The position numbers and the translations under genes are program-made. This document shows positions 27,056-36,176 of a DNA stretch of 64,000 nt, piece after piece. Position 1 is the stretch's first letter. Each line of letters opens with the position of its first letter. Under the pieces are notes generated by a model, which saw nothing but the letters and a program-made list of their open reading frames with translations, did no database searches and had not been told where the DNA came from. The stretch comes from Microlunatus endophyticus. Lineage in GTDB: Bacteria; Actinomycetota; Actinomycetes; Propionibacteriales; Propionibacteriaceae. The stretch covers positions 710,679-774,678 of the forward strand of contig NZ_BMMZ01000001.1 in NCBI RefSeq assembly GCF_014646195.1, given 5' to 3'.

Positions 27056-28369
27056 TCACCGGTGGAGCGAAGCGCGTTGGCGCTTCCTCAGCCGTCGCAG
27101 GACGGTGCGGCGGAGTTCCTGAGCGAGCTCCCGGGCGCGCTCTCGCGTGGAGCTTGATCGAAGCGCCGCCAGATCTGCTGTCACTCGGTCCCGCTCTGCG
27201 GTGACTCGGTCCAGATCCGCACGAAGCCGATTGATCTCGGCAGCGCGGTCGGCGACCTCCTTCGAAAGGTCGGTGCGTGCCTTCTGCCCGGCAAGAATCC
27301 CACCCGCGACTGCTTCGGCGGCGACATCGATAGGAACCGCGGACATAGTCGGCCAATCCGCGGTTCGGAAGTCAGCCCCGATGGTGTCTACGTCTCCCAC
27401 TATCCGCACTCCCGAGTGCCGGATGGCGTCGGCAAATTGCGTGCCGTCCCGGCGCGCGATCTCGCCCGCCCAAGAAGGCAGGACGACTCGAGGCTCGCCC
27501 GGCGACAGCTGACGTCGCTCAGGGCCGAGCTTGATCGCGCCGTAGCGGACGAGCGAGTGGAAGGTTGACCATCCCGCGCCCCGGTCGCGCAGGATCGCAT
27601 TGACGTGGCGGAAGAGCTCGGCGTCGATCGCAGCCAGCGAGGCGTTGCTGGGCCGCCATTCTAGGACGCCGTCGGGCAGTCCCAGCATCGCCTCGAAGGT
27701 TCCCGTCAGCAGCCTAGGATCGGACTTGTCGACGACGATGACGGTGACGTTGTCTGGCCCGACGAGCCGTGCCCAGCGGTTGACGAGTTGGCCTTGGTCG
27801 TAGGCGCGCTGGAAGCGGGCGGAGATGGGATGGACAGGATCCTTTCCGAAGAACCTTGCGAGCCAGTCCACGAATGGTTCGGTCTGTGCATCGTCCCTGA
27901 CACTTTGTGCCCACAGCGACGGGACGATCTCACCGGGGGACCGCAGGGTGATGCACACGTGGATCGGCTCCCCGACAGCCTCGACGACCTTCCGAGCCGT
28001 CGAGTCATCAACCTGACTCACGAACTCATGGGTCAGGAAGATGCGCCGGTCAGGATCGGCCTCGATCTCGGCTTTGACGCGATCCCAATCTCCACGGGGC
28101 GGTACCCCTTTAGCGTCGATGTCGAGGCGATCGGGCTCCAGAGGCTTCGCCCTCGCCCACGTATTGACGCTCCACCCGATCAGTGCACCGAGCTGCCGGC
28201 GCTGATTGACCTCCGTCCCCGGATACCGCACGCCGTTGGCAAGCAGGACCTCACGCCTCGCTCGAGCGGCCAGTTGCAGCGACGTCGTTCCCGTCTTCAT
28301 CGGTCCGATGTGAAGCAGTCGAGTCCGGGGCGGCAGCAGCAGACATCGCTTCTCTATCTGATCAACCAT
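27056..28369 (-). CDS. Sulfotransferase-like P-loop protein
   Basis: 437 residues. The N-terminus has the PAPS 5'-phosphosulfate loop RLLHIGPMKTGTTSLQ and, further on, a 3'-phosphate-type motif CITLRSPGEIVPSLWAQ, as in bacterial carbohydrate sulfotransferases. The C-terminal 90 residues form a predicted coiled coil (INRLRADLDRVTAERDRVTADLAAL) and a very basic tail (RRTVLRRLRKRQRASLHR) that may bind membrane or polyanionic polymer. ATG 28369 overlaps the stop of the upstream polymerase gene by 8 bases (ATGGTTGA), a sign of translational coupling. Sulfation of the surface polymer is inferred. Confidence 0.72.
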   Translation of the reverse strand: MVDQIEKRCLLLPPRTRLLHIGPMKTGTTSLQLAARARREVLLANGVRYPGTEVNQRRQLGALIGWSVNTWARAKPLEPDRLDIDAKGVPPRGDWDRVKAEIEADPDRRIFLTHEFVSQVDDSTARKVVEAVGEPIHVCITLRSPGEIVPSLWAQSVRDDAQTEPFVDWLARFFGKDPVHPISARFQRAYDQGQLVNRWARLVGPDNVTVIVVDKSDPRLLTGTFEAMLGLPDGVLEWRPSNASLAAIDAELFRHVNAILRDRGAGWSTFHSLVRYGAIKLGPERRQLSPGEPRVVLPSWAGEIARRDGTQFADAIRHSGVRIVGDVDTIGADFRTADWPTMSAVPIDVAAEAVAGGILAGQKARTDLSKEVADRAAEINRLRADLDRVTAERDRVTADLAALRSSSTRERARELAQELRRTVLRRLRKRQRASLHR

Positions 28370-31300
28370 GGCTCGGCGCTGCCCCTCTCCGCTGGACATC
28401 TGCGTGATCTGCGCTGCCCTCTGTCGGGAAGACGGCATCCACGACGCGCTGCGCAGCCTCGCCATCGTCGTGTGGAGCGAATTCCGTGACGAATTGTGCG
28501 TACTGCCTGGCATAGCGGGCGCGCATCTTATCGAGGTCGGCCAACGCCTTGTTCAGAGCCGGAGTGTCCCGGCAGATCGGCCCCGGCGCGATGTCGGGCA
28601 GATCGAGATAGAAGCCTCTCGTGACGTCGCGGTATCGATCGAGATCGGGTGTCAGCAGCACGATCGGCTTGCCGGTCACGCAGTAGTCGAACATGATCGA
28701 GGAATAGTCGGTGACCAGCACATCCGAGGCCAGGATGAGGTCATTGACATCGGGATGGTCGGTGACATTGATGACTCCGGATTCCTCAGCGGCTCTGTCG
28801 TGGGCGGTGTTCGCATGCCCCCGCAACAGAATCACTGAACCCTCCCCGAGCGCGATCCTGGCCGAGCGCGTGTCGAGATAGGACACCATCGCGTAGCCGC
28901 TCGAGACCGACACGTTGTCCCGCCAGGTCGGTGCATACAGCAGGGCGACCTGGCCCTCCGCAATGCCGAGTGCCTTTCGCGCCCGCTCGCGATGTGTCTC
29001 CGTGTCGTCTCCGACCAGCAGGTCGTTGCGGGGGTACCCGACATTCAGCACGCGGCCTTCGTAACCGAACGCGGCCGGTAACACCTTTGCGGCGAAGTCG
29101 TTCTGCGCAAGCAGGACGTCCCAGTAGCCTGCCTCGCGCTTCATCAGTTGCCGGTAGGACAGAGAGAGATTCGCGCCGGGAACGTCGTTGCCGATCCGCT
29201 TCAACGGCGTGCCGTGCCAGGTCTGGAGGTAGGTCTGGTCCGGTCGCTTGCGGTAGTAGAACGGGAAGTTGTTGTTGTTGATCAGATAGCGAGCGTTGTG
29301 CAACGCATCCATGTAGGCCCGCGAATGAATCAGCACCGGGGATGATCCGTCGGGGATCGCGGTCTCCAGGTCAGCGACCGACCAGAGATACTCCAACGCG
29401 GGATAGCGCTCGCGGAGCTCATGGTAGATCGCCAACACCGAGTCGCTGACGTAGCGGCCGTTGAAGCTCTCCAGGAGCACGGTGTTCCGGGGTCGTACTG
29501 TCAGGCCACCACCAGCCGAGGTGAGGCGTTGGAAATGCTCGTGCAACTGGCGTTGAGCGAACCGGCCACGCTCATCGAGCAGGTAGGGCGGACGGAACCG
29601 CACCCAGAGGGCTCCCGCGCTTCGAGTCCGGGTGAATGTCACCCCGCGGAGCGTTGCCATCGCATTCATCGGGAAACTGTGCTGCAAGTCGTTGCTGACC
29701 TTCAGCCACCGCTCCTGATGCCGACCGTCGAGTACCACTGACAACCGGGCGCTGAACCCATACCGGGTGCTTGGCGCTCGACCACCTTCGCTGAGTGGAA
29801 ACCGAACCGTGAACCTCTCCCTGGACGCGTGGAAGTGAACCTCATCGGCATCGATAACGTCATTCCCGCCAACCAGCCGCCCCCAAAGCGCTTTGGCGCC
29901 AGGGGCGCAGATCCGGCCGGTGACGGTTATCGACTCATCTTCGATCTTGACACCGTCTGCCACAGCCCACCAGCGATTCTGGATCAGCCGCAAGGTTCCG
30001 GCTCGGGTGAGCGATGGCCGGACACGCCAGTGCTCTGGCACTGCCTCATGCAAGTCGTCGATCCCGCCCGGGTAGACGATTCTCCGTGTCGTTCCGGCAC
30101 CCGCCCGCAGCTCCAGAGACCAGACGTGCTCGGTGCCCTGAGCAGTCGTGCCTGTCACTTCGGGCAGGACGACTCGGAAGACAATACGGCCAGGTGTTGT
30201 CGTCTGGCGGCGGCCCGACACCTCCAGCGTCTTGCGAAGCGATTTGCAGGTCAGCGTCAGATGGGTAGCGTCCGCGTCGTCGACTTCGATCGACAGCCCC
30301 GCGCCGTCAGCGGCGATAGAGACTGCCGGCGAGCCTGGGTTGATCGAGCGCCGCAACGTGAGCCGATTCGCTTCCTCGAAGGTCGCCATCCACCGCACGG
30401 CGGCAACCTCGGGGGCAACAGGTTTTGTGCCGGCAATGCCGCGAGGGTCGAACTCTCTGACGATGGTCGACCGGCTGAGTCCTTGCGTCGTCACAGTCAG
30501 CTCGAGGTGCCATGGATCTCGGGCCTCGAGCGGCAGCTCGCTCGGATCGATCGTCACGGAGAATCCGGCCAGACTGTGGTCGTTCCATGCGTCATTGGTC
30601 TCGGTTGCCAGGATCGGGTCCGGGCGTGCATCGACGACGAGCGGAATCCGTCTCCGGTCCGCTGACACCAGATCCAGCTCGATGCGTGAGTTGTCTGGAT
30701 CGAAAGGCACATTGGTGATGTATCCATGGCCCTCGATCCGCAGACGTGTTCCGGACCACCACAGGGAGGTGACTTTGGCGACGACCCGGAGGTCGACATC
30801 GCCGACTCGCAGTTGCCCATCGGTCAGATACAGGCCGATCTGACCAAGATACGAGCGCTGTACGACGGTCTTGCCGTCTCGAACCTCCGTCGGAAAGAAC
30901 CACCCGTACTCAGCGCGAAGAGTCACCGCCGCCGTCACATCATCGGGCCGGTTGGCGAGCACTGCCAGCGACGGGATCCGGTCGATGATCGGCACGCGCT
31001 CCCAGGTGTGTTCGGTCGCTCGTTCGGCCAGCGCGATGGCGCCCGCCCTCAACTGATCGAAGTACTCCCGATCTGTCCGAGGCACCTCTTCGAAGTAGGG
31101 CCGAAGGTCGAATCCCAGGGCCTTGGCAAGCCAGGCGTCATGCGATTCGTGGCTCGCGCCCGCCGAAATGACCTCGGACACCCGGTGCTTGACCAGGAGC
31201 CGATCGTGAAGGTCGCGTGGATCGGCCTTCTGCTGGGTTATTGAGGTGCCGTCCTCACGATCCCGCCAGTAGTAGACCGGGGCGCTCAGCACGTCGAACC

Positions 31301-31955
31301 TGCCGCTGACATAGGCTTTCGCCGTCGGCTCCTGGTCCTCGTACCGGATTCCTTCAGGGAAACCACTCACCGCACCACGGAAGAACTCGGCGTCGAAGAG
31401 CTTGTTCCAGGCGAAGACGTCTTTGAGGATGTCGGGGAAGTCGTCGAGTCGGATGCCGAAGCGGTCCTCCGCGTGCACTTCCTTGGCCCAGCCGGGAAGC
31501 CACTTCCGGCCGTTCGCGATTCGCCAGGGCGCGCCGACCGCGAAGTCGGATCCGCTCCGCTGTAGCGATCTGACCATGAGTTCGATCGAGTTCGGAGGCA
31601 GGATGTCGTCGGAGTCCGCAAAGCACAGGTAGCGGCCGCGTGCGATAGCGATGCCGGCGTTCCGAGCACCTCCGAGACCGCGATTGGCCTGCCTGATGAT
31701 GCGGATGCGAGGGTCCCACCGCGCATAGCCCCGAGCGATGCGCGCCGAACCGTCCGTTGATCCGTCGTCGACCACGATGATCTCGAGCTTGCGGTAGCTC
31801 TGGCCGACGATCGACGTCAGGCACTCGCCGACGTACTCCTCGACGTTGTAGATGGGGATGATGATGCTGACGAGATCCAGTTGTTTGCTGTCCTGACGAT
31901 ATGAACGCACGCGTTTCGTCGTCGCTCGCAGTGCGGGATGGGCTCGACGCCACAT
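28362..31955 (-). CDS. Fused GT2 glycosyltransferase / CDP-glycerol glycerophosphotransferase (TagF-like)
   Basis: About 1197 residues. An N-terminal GT2 domain (LVSIIIPIYNVEEYVGECL, VVDDGSTDGSARIA, RGLGGARNAGIAIARG, FADSDD) is followed by two or more beta-rich linker domains. The C-terminal (about 810-1180) TagF-like domain has LLESFNGRYVSDSVLAIY, TYLQTWHGTPLKRIG (catalytic His), LLYAPTWRD, ILLRGHAN and DVLVTDYSSIMFDY. The TagF part polymerises glycerol-phosphate or a similar alditol phosphate from a CDP-precursor; the GT2 part may add sugars, as in repeating-unit teichoic acids. ATG 31955 is chosen as the best start near the GT2 domain; the frame continues upstream without a better one. It heads a two-gene operon with the sulfotransferase-like gene. 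Confidence 0.88.
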   Translation of the reverse strand: MWRRAHPALRATTKRVRSYRQDSKQLDLVSIIIPIYNVEEYVGECLTSIVGQSYRKLEIIVVDDGSTDGSARIARGYARWDPRIRIIRQANRGLGGARNAGIAIARGRYLCFADSDDILPPNSIELMVRSLQRSGSDFAVGAPWRIANGRKWLPGWAKEVHAEDRFGIRLDDFPDILKDVFAWNKLFDAEFFRGAVSGFPEGIRYEDQEPTAKAYVSGRFDVLSAPVYYWRDREDGTSITQQKADPRDLHDRLLVKHRVSEVISAGASHESHDAWLAKALGFDLRPYFEEVPRTDREYFDQLRAGAIALAERATEHTWERVPIIDRIPSLAVLANRPDDVTAAVTLRAEYGWFFPTEVRDGKTVVQRSYLGQIGLYLTDGQLRVGDVDLRVVAKVTSLWWSGTRLRIEGHGYITNVPFDPDNSRIELDLVSADRRRIPLVVDARPDPILATETNDAWNDHSLAGFSVTIDPSELPLEARDPWHLELTVTTQGLSRSTIVREFDPRGIAGTKPVAPEVAAVRWMATFEEANRLTLRRSINPGSPAVSIAADGAGLSIEVDDADATHLTLTCKSLRKTLEVSGRRQTTTPGRIVFRVVLPEVTGTTAQGTEHVWSLELRAGAGTTRRIVYPGGIDDLHEAVPEHWRVRPSLTRAGTLRLIQNRWWAVADGVKIEDESITVTGRICAPGAKALWGRLVGGNDVIDADEVHFHASRERFTVRFPLSEGGRAPSTRYGFSARLSVVLDGRHQERWLKVSNDLQHSFPMNAMATLRGVTFTRTRSAGALWVRFRPPYLLDERGRFAQRQLHEHFQRLTSAGGGLTVRPRNTVLLESFNGRYVSDSVLAIYHELRERYPALEYLWSVADLETAIPDGSSPVLIHSRAYMDALHNARYLINNNNFPFYYRKRPDQTYLQTWHGTPLKRIGNDVPGANLSLSYRQLMKREAGYWDVLLAQNDFAAKVLPAAFGYEGRVLNVGYPRNDLLVGDDTETHRERARKALGIAEGQVALLYAPTWRDNVSVSSGYAMVSYLDTRSARIALGEGSVILLRGHANTAHDRAAEESGVINVTDHPDVNDLILASDVLVTDYSSIMFDYCVTGKPIVLLTPDLDRYRDVTRGFYLDLPDIAPGPICRDTPALNKALADLDKMRARYARQYAQFVTEFAPHDDGEAAQRVVDAVFPTEGSADHADVQRRGAAPSHG

Positions 31956-32185
31956 CCCCCGGGCTACCTTCTTAGCAGTCTCAGGTCGCAATTTCGCGGA
32001 CGCTCCTCGCGCTCGGACAGGTGACAGTGCACCACCAATCGCCCAGCTTTCGGGGTGGGCGAACCGACGCGGGGATCCTATCGTTAGCCGGGCATTAGAC
32101 GACCACTCGAGGCATCTGATACAAACAGTAGGCAAAATCTAGCTGACGAGACTGTTACGGTGTCCGAGGCTTGGGGTGGTGCTTG

Positions 32186-33472
32186 ATGGAGACGAGACCG
32201 GGGCGAGGACTTGGTACTGCCGCGGTAGTCGAGCCTGCCCGCCGGGTTGGTCAGTGGTGGCGACGGCGTCGTGAACACTCGCGTCTGCACAAGCTGCCCG
32301 AGTATCAGTTGCATTCCGGTCGCCACTTCGACGTGCTGCTGCACTTCCCGGACCTGCCGGTCAACCTCTACCAGGTCCGCCAGTGGTACGGACCGCTCGA
32401 GCAGCTGTCGCGACAGCGATCGGTCGCGATCCTGTGCTACGAGCCCGAGACTGCCGAGATCATCCGCCGGGAGACCTCGCTGCCGGTTCTCCTGACCCGC
32501 GGCGGCCTGCCGGATCTCGAGAAGGTCCGCACCGACCATCAACCGAAGGTCATTCTGTATCCCAATCAGAATTACACCAATTTCGGAATTCTTGGTCTCA
32601 ACACCGTTCAGCACGCCTTCATCTGTCATGGTGAATCTGACAAGATCTACATGAGCTCCAACTGGATGAAAGTATTCAACTATGACCTGGTTGCCGGCCA
32701 GGCGGCAAAGGATCGGTTGAGTCGTCGACTCTTCGGCTATGATGTCGAGGCTCGGACTATCGAGATCGGTCGACCGCAGATCGACATTGAATTCCAGGCG
32801 CCGTACACGTTCGATGAATCCCGGAAAACGGTGCTCTACGCACCGACCTGGGAGGGTGGTCGGACATCGATGAGGTACGGCTCCGTGGCCAGCCACGGAC
32901 TGACCATGGTCAGCTCGCTGCTTGCTGATCGACGCTTCCGGGTCATCTATCGACCACATCCGAGGACTGGGATCCTTTTGCCGCAGCACCGGGCAGCGGA
33001 CCTCCGAATCCGCGAGCTCATTGATGTCGCCACGGCCTCCGATCCATCCGCGGGGCACTTGGTGGACGACACGCCGTTCGGGTGGCAGTTGAAGGCTGCG
33101 GACGTCATGATTACCGACATCTCCGCGGTTGCCTACGACTGGCTGACTACGGCCAAGCCTCTCATCGTCACACAGCCGATCGAGCCGTCGGCAGTTGTGG
33201 ACCAGGGCAGCTTCATTGGCGATCTGCGATTGGTCACTGCCGACGAAGCGCATCGCATACCTGAGATGGCCGACCGGGCACTGTCCGATCCCGAGCAAAT
33301 CGGACGAATGCGCCGGTGGTGCGCTTACTATTACGGCGACACCACACCGGGAGCATCGATGACGCGATTTATAAACGCCATAGAGCGGATGATCGAGGAA
33401 CGGGATGGTTGGGTCTTCCAGGACCACGATGTCGCGGACGAGCTTGCGGCGATCGGGCCGGTAGCCGTCTGA
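32186..33472 (+). CDS. CDP-glycerol glycerophosphotransferase family protein (TagB-like)
   Basis: 428 residues, GT-B-like. The N-terminal half begins HFDVLLHFPDLPVNLYQVRQWYGPL and contains AFICHGESDKIYMSSN. The C-terminal half has VLYAPTWEGG, IYRPHPRTG and DVMITDISAVAYDWL, the TagB/TagF catalytic signatures. Likely transfers a glycerol-phosphate-type group to prime or extend the surface polymer. ATG 32186 follows GGGGTGG by about 8 bases. It is divergent from the fused polymerase gene, with a shared 230-base promoter region. Its stop overlaps the next start (TGATG), so the two are coupled. Confidence 0.82.
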   Translation: METRPGRGLGTAAVVEPARRVGQWWRRRREHSRLHKLPEYQLHSGRHFDVLLHFPDLPVNLYQVRQWYGPLEQLSRQRSVAILCYEPETAEIIRRETSLPVLLTRGGLPDLEKVRTDHQPKVILYPNQNYTNFGILGLNTVQHAFICHGESDKIYMSSNWMKVFNYDLVAGQAAKDRLSRRLFGYDVEARTIEIGRPQIDIEFQAPYTFDESRKTVLYAPTWEGGRTSMRYGSVASHGLTMVSSLLADRRFRVIYRPHPRTGILLPQHRAADLRIRELIDVATASDPSAGHLVDDTPFGWQLKAADVMITDISAVAYDWLTTAKPLIVTQPIEPSAVVDQGSFIGDLRLVTADEAHRIPEMADRALSDPEQIGRMRRWCAYYYGDTTPGASMTRFINAIERMIEERDGWVFQDHDVADELAAIGPVAV

Positions 33473-34296
33473 TGGTCGCTCACCAGCCCGATGTCACTCT
33501 GCGTTCCCGCGCAGAGCGCCCAACCGTCGCCCCCATACGGCTTCGTCGGGCGCTCGAGTACGCCCGTCGTTACCATCGGCTCTCAGTCAATCTCCGTCAT
33601 CAGCATCTCGTCCTTCCCGACAGCCGGGCACGGGCTGCTGACCCGGCCAACCACACCCACTTCCTGATCAACTTCCCGGGATCACCCAGCGGCGTCGACG
33701 AGTTGACCGCCTGGCTGCCGATGCTGCACCGGCTGAGTCGATGGGCTCCGGTGGCGATTCTCGTCGGCGACGTGCTGGCATACCGTGCAGTTTCGGCGGA
33801 GACGGCATTGCCATGTTATTTCGGGCGCGTCGCCAGTGAGGCGGAATATGTCGCCCAGCAACTTCAGACCAAGGTGATGCTCTACGTCAACCAGTCGAAG
33901 TTGAATCTGCGCGAGGCGGGCTTTCACGACATCCTGCACGTGTTCCTCGGCGCGCCAGGGCCGGGGCGGCAGAACTGGTTGAACAATCGGCTGCGTTTAT
34001 ACGACTATGTCCTTGCTCCCGACGACGAATCGAAGGCGTGGCTCGCCGCTCGGATGATGGCCTACGACGTCTCGACGACGGTGCGGATCGTCGGTCGGCC
34101 GGTCCCTCCAGCTGGACCGTTGAGTGGCCTCGGGGCCAGGCTGCGAGCCGCCGATGTCGCGGAGGCCGGTGTCGATGTCGATGCGGTCGTTGAAGAATTG
34201 CTGCAGATCCGTGATGAGCGAGATCGTTTGGTGACTGAGCGCGACGCCCGCCTCGCCGAGCAAGGAATCGTCCTGCTCAAGGGCGGTCAGGCCTGA
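33472..34296 (+). CDS. Isolated N-terminal half of a TagB-like protein with coiled-coil tail
   Basis: 274 residues, translated from the ATG that overlaps the preceding stop. It lines up by eye with the N-terminal half of the preceding TagB-like protein: HFLINFPGSPSGVDELTAWLPML against HFDVLLHFPDLPVNLYQVRQWYGPL, then KVMLYVNQSKLNLREAGF against KVILYPNQNYTNFGILGL, and RLYDYVLAPDDESKAWLAARM. The C-terminal catalytic half is missing and replaced by a short helix RDERDRLVTERDARLAEQ. It may be a regulatory or scaffold partner of the gene before it. The 3' end overlaps the opposing GT2 gene by 10 bases. Confidence 0.6.
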   Translation: MVAHQPDVTLRSRAERPTVAPIRLRRALEYARRYHRLSVNLRHQHLVLPDSRARAADPANHTHFLINFPGSPSGVDELTAWLPMLHRLSRWAPVAILVGDVLAYRAVSAETALPCYFGRVASEAEYVAQQLQTKVMLYVNQSKLNLREAGFHDILHVFLGAPGPGRQNWLNNRLRLYDYVLAPDDESKAWLAARMMAYDVSTTVRIVGRPVPPAGPLSGLGARLRAADVAEAGVDVDAVVEELLQIRDERDRLVTERDARLAEQGIVLLKGGQA

Positions 34297-35309
34297 AGCT
34301 GGATCTCCGTGCGAACTGCTGCGACGTCGCCGGCGATGATGCAGTCGAGCAATCGCTGACGCGGCTCCGAGAGCCTCGCGCGGACGGCGCTGTCGGCATG
34401 CTTCGTCAAGAATGCGCCGTGAGCATTCAACCACTCGGCCTGTCGGCCGGAGTCGTATTGCGGGAACCGAGTTGGGAGGTAGAACCGCAGCACCTTTCTG
34501 CGGATGATTTCGGCGATGAGCGCTCGCGTCATCGCGGGCCCACGGCTCAATTCGTGCACATTGGCGGCAATCTTCTCCAAAGACGCTACGTACGCCTCGG
34601 GCACGATCCGGCGGGACGAGATGTTCTGCCCGTCCTCGCGTCCCCGGAAGAAGTAATAGTCCTGGTCGGCGAGGACCGAGATCTTGTCGGCCAGGAGGTA
34701 GCAGCGGGACAGCAGAATGCCGTCCTCCAAGCGGATCTCACCTTCGGGAAAGCGCAGATCGTTGGCCTCGATGAGCTGCCGGTCGATCAGTTTGTGCGGG
34801 GTGAAGGTACGAAATGCCTGCCGTTTGGTAATCGATGGCTGCGTGGAGACGAACTTCCGCCGACCCGATCGCGTGCCGCAGCGCAGCACCCGTGGAATCA
34901 CGATCTCGGCAGCCTGTTGGTCGCCGAATCGTACGAGTTCGGCCAGTCCACGCGGCACGAGATAGTCGTCGACGTCGGCGAAGAAGACCCAACGTCCGGT
35001 TGCGACATCCAGGCCACGATTTCTCGGCATCCCGGGCCAGCCTGAATTCGGCTGGGTCAGGACCTGAACGTTGCGGCGATCTCGGCGGAAGCGATCCAGC
35101 ACCCCCGACGACCCGTCGGTTGACCCATCGTCGATCAGCACAACTTGGAATTCACGGTCGGTCAGGCCTTGGTTGTCGATCGAGTCCAGGAGATCCGGCA
35201 GGTAGGGGAGTGCGTTGTAGACGGGAACGATCAACGAGACCAACGGGGCCTTCGTGAGCACAGGCATTCGCTTGAACACCATGGACCAGGCCCCGTTCGC
35301 CAAGCTCAT
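34287..35309 (-). CDS. GT2 family glycosyltransferase
   Basis: 340 residues with an N-terminal GT-A domain: LVSLIVPVYNALPYLPDLLDS, VLIDDGSTDGSSGVLDRF, NSGWPGMPRNRGLDVATGRW and the metal-binding FADVDDYL. The acceptor-side region has GEIRLEDGILLSRCYL and YYFFRGREDGQNISS, shared in style with the GT2 part of the fused polymerase. Start ATG 35309 is tentative; ATG 35282 and 35267 lie closer to the domain. A TATATC box on the minus strand (35359-35364) could be a separate promoter. Last gene of the leftward group 38090-34287. Donor and acceptor are unknown. Confidence 0.88.
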   Translation of the reverse strand: MSLANGAWSMVFKRMPVLTKAPLVSLIVPVYNALPYLPDLLDSIDNQGLTDREFQVVLIDDGSTDGSSGVLDRFRRDRRNVQVLTQPNSGWPGMPRNRGLDVATGRWVFFADVDDYLVPRGLAELVRFGDQQAAEIVIPRVLRCGTRSGRRKFVSTQPSITKRQAFRTFTPHKLIDRQLIEANDLRFPEGEIRLEDGILLSRCYLLADKISVLADQDYYFFRGREDGQNISSRRIVPEAYVASLEKIAANVHELSRGPAMTRALIAEIIRRKVLRFYLPTRFPQYDSGRQAEWLNAHGAFLTKHADSAVRARLSEPRQRLLDCIIAGDVAAVRTEIQLQA

Positions 35310-35387
35310 CAGTTTGACACGCTGCGTTCGTATCGGCCCGGCGGGACGACGCTCACACGATATAGCCTGCAGAAGGTCGCGAGAAGC

Positions 35388-36161
35388 CTAACCGCGGGAC
35401 ACTGCCGCCGGTGCGAAAGCTTGTCCAAGCCTCGACTCAACGAGCCCCGAGATCTGCGGGCGCAACTCGTCTGGATGGGTGGTCGGGTCTGTCCCGGCGA
35501 TCAGCTCCAGCAGGCCGGAGTCGAGGACCCGATGTGGAGCGGCGACACCGAGCCGGTCCAGCAGGCGCTCAGGCACCCGCTGCGGATCGGCATGCCGGAA
35601 CTCTTGCAGGATCTGGTCGTAATGATCACGAAGCACGGTGTTCGCCGGGTCCAGGCCGGTGATCATCAACAAGCCGGTGGGCCGGGTGTCGACCGTGATC
35701 ACCGACAACTCGGGCCGGTACTTCGCGAACACGCCGAGCATCGAATAGACATCGCCGGTCCATCCGTTGGTGTGCCGGACCCGGGCCGCCTCGTCCACTG
35801 ACCGAGGCAGCATGTCGTCGAAGATGATCACGCCGCGGTTGCTGGAATGTCTCTCAGCGTTGATGAAATCGCGGAGCGCGAATTCGAAGAGATGCAGGCC
35901 GTCGATGAAAGTCAGGTCGAAGGGCTGCCCCCCGGTCGGTGTTAGCGGATCGGGCCGGGAGAAATATTCGTCGCTGGTCGTCCGAAAAAGCGACACGGGC
36001 GCATTCAACTCAGCGGTGATCGAATATGCGGGATCGATCGCCACCGAAGCGCAACGGGAGCAGGCAAGGCTGCCGCCGTTACGGATACCGATCTCCAGGT
36101 AAGTGCGCGGCCGCAGCCGCTCGTGCACCCGGGAGAGGAAGTCGTAGTAATAGAAGTACAT
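35388..36161 (-). CDS. Class I SAM methyltransferase (Methyltransf_24-like)
   Basis: 257 residues. RTYLEIGIRNGGSL is motif I and SVAIDPAY the end of strand 2. FDLTFIDGLHLFEFALRDFINAERH matches the IDGxHxYE segment of the Methyltransf_24 family, which methylates sugars in antibiotics and surface glycans; GVIIFDDML follows. A strong GAGGAG-type ribosome binding site precedes ATG 36161. It sits 15 bases after the GT2-like gene with the H1-like tail, in one operon. A glycan hydroxyl as substrate is inferred. Confidence 0.85.
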   Translation of the reverse strand: MYFYYYDFLSRVHERLRPRTYLEIGIRNGGSLACSRCASVAIDPAYSITAELNAPVSLFRTTSDEYFSRPDPLTPTGGQPFDLTFIDGLHLFEFALRDFINAERHSSNRGVIIFDDMLPRSVDEAARVRHTNGWTGDVYSMLGVFAKYRPELSVITVDTRPTGLLMITGLDPANTVLRDHYDQILQEFRHADPQRVPERLLDRLGVAAPHRVLDSGLLELIAGTDPTTHPDELRPQISGLVESRLGQAFAPAAVSRG

Positions 36162-36176
36162 GGTCGATCTCTCTCC

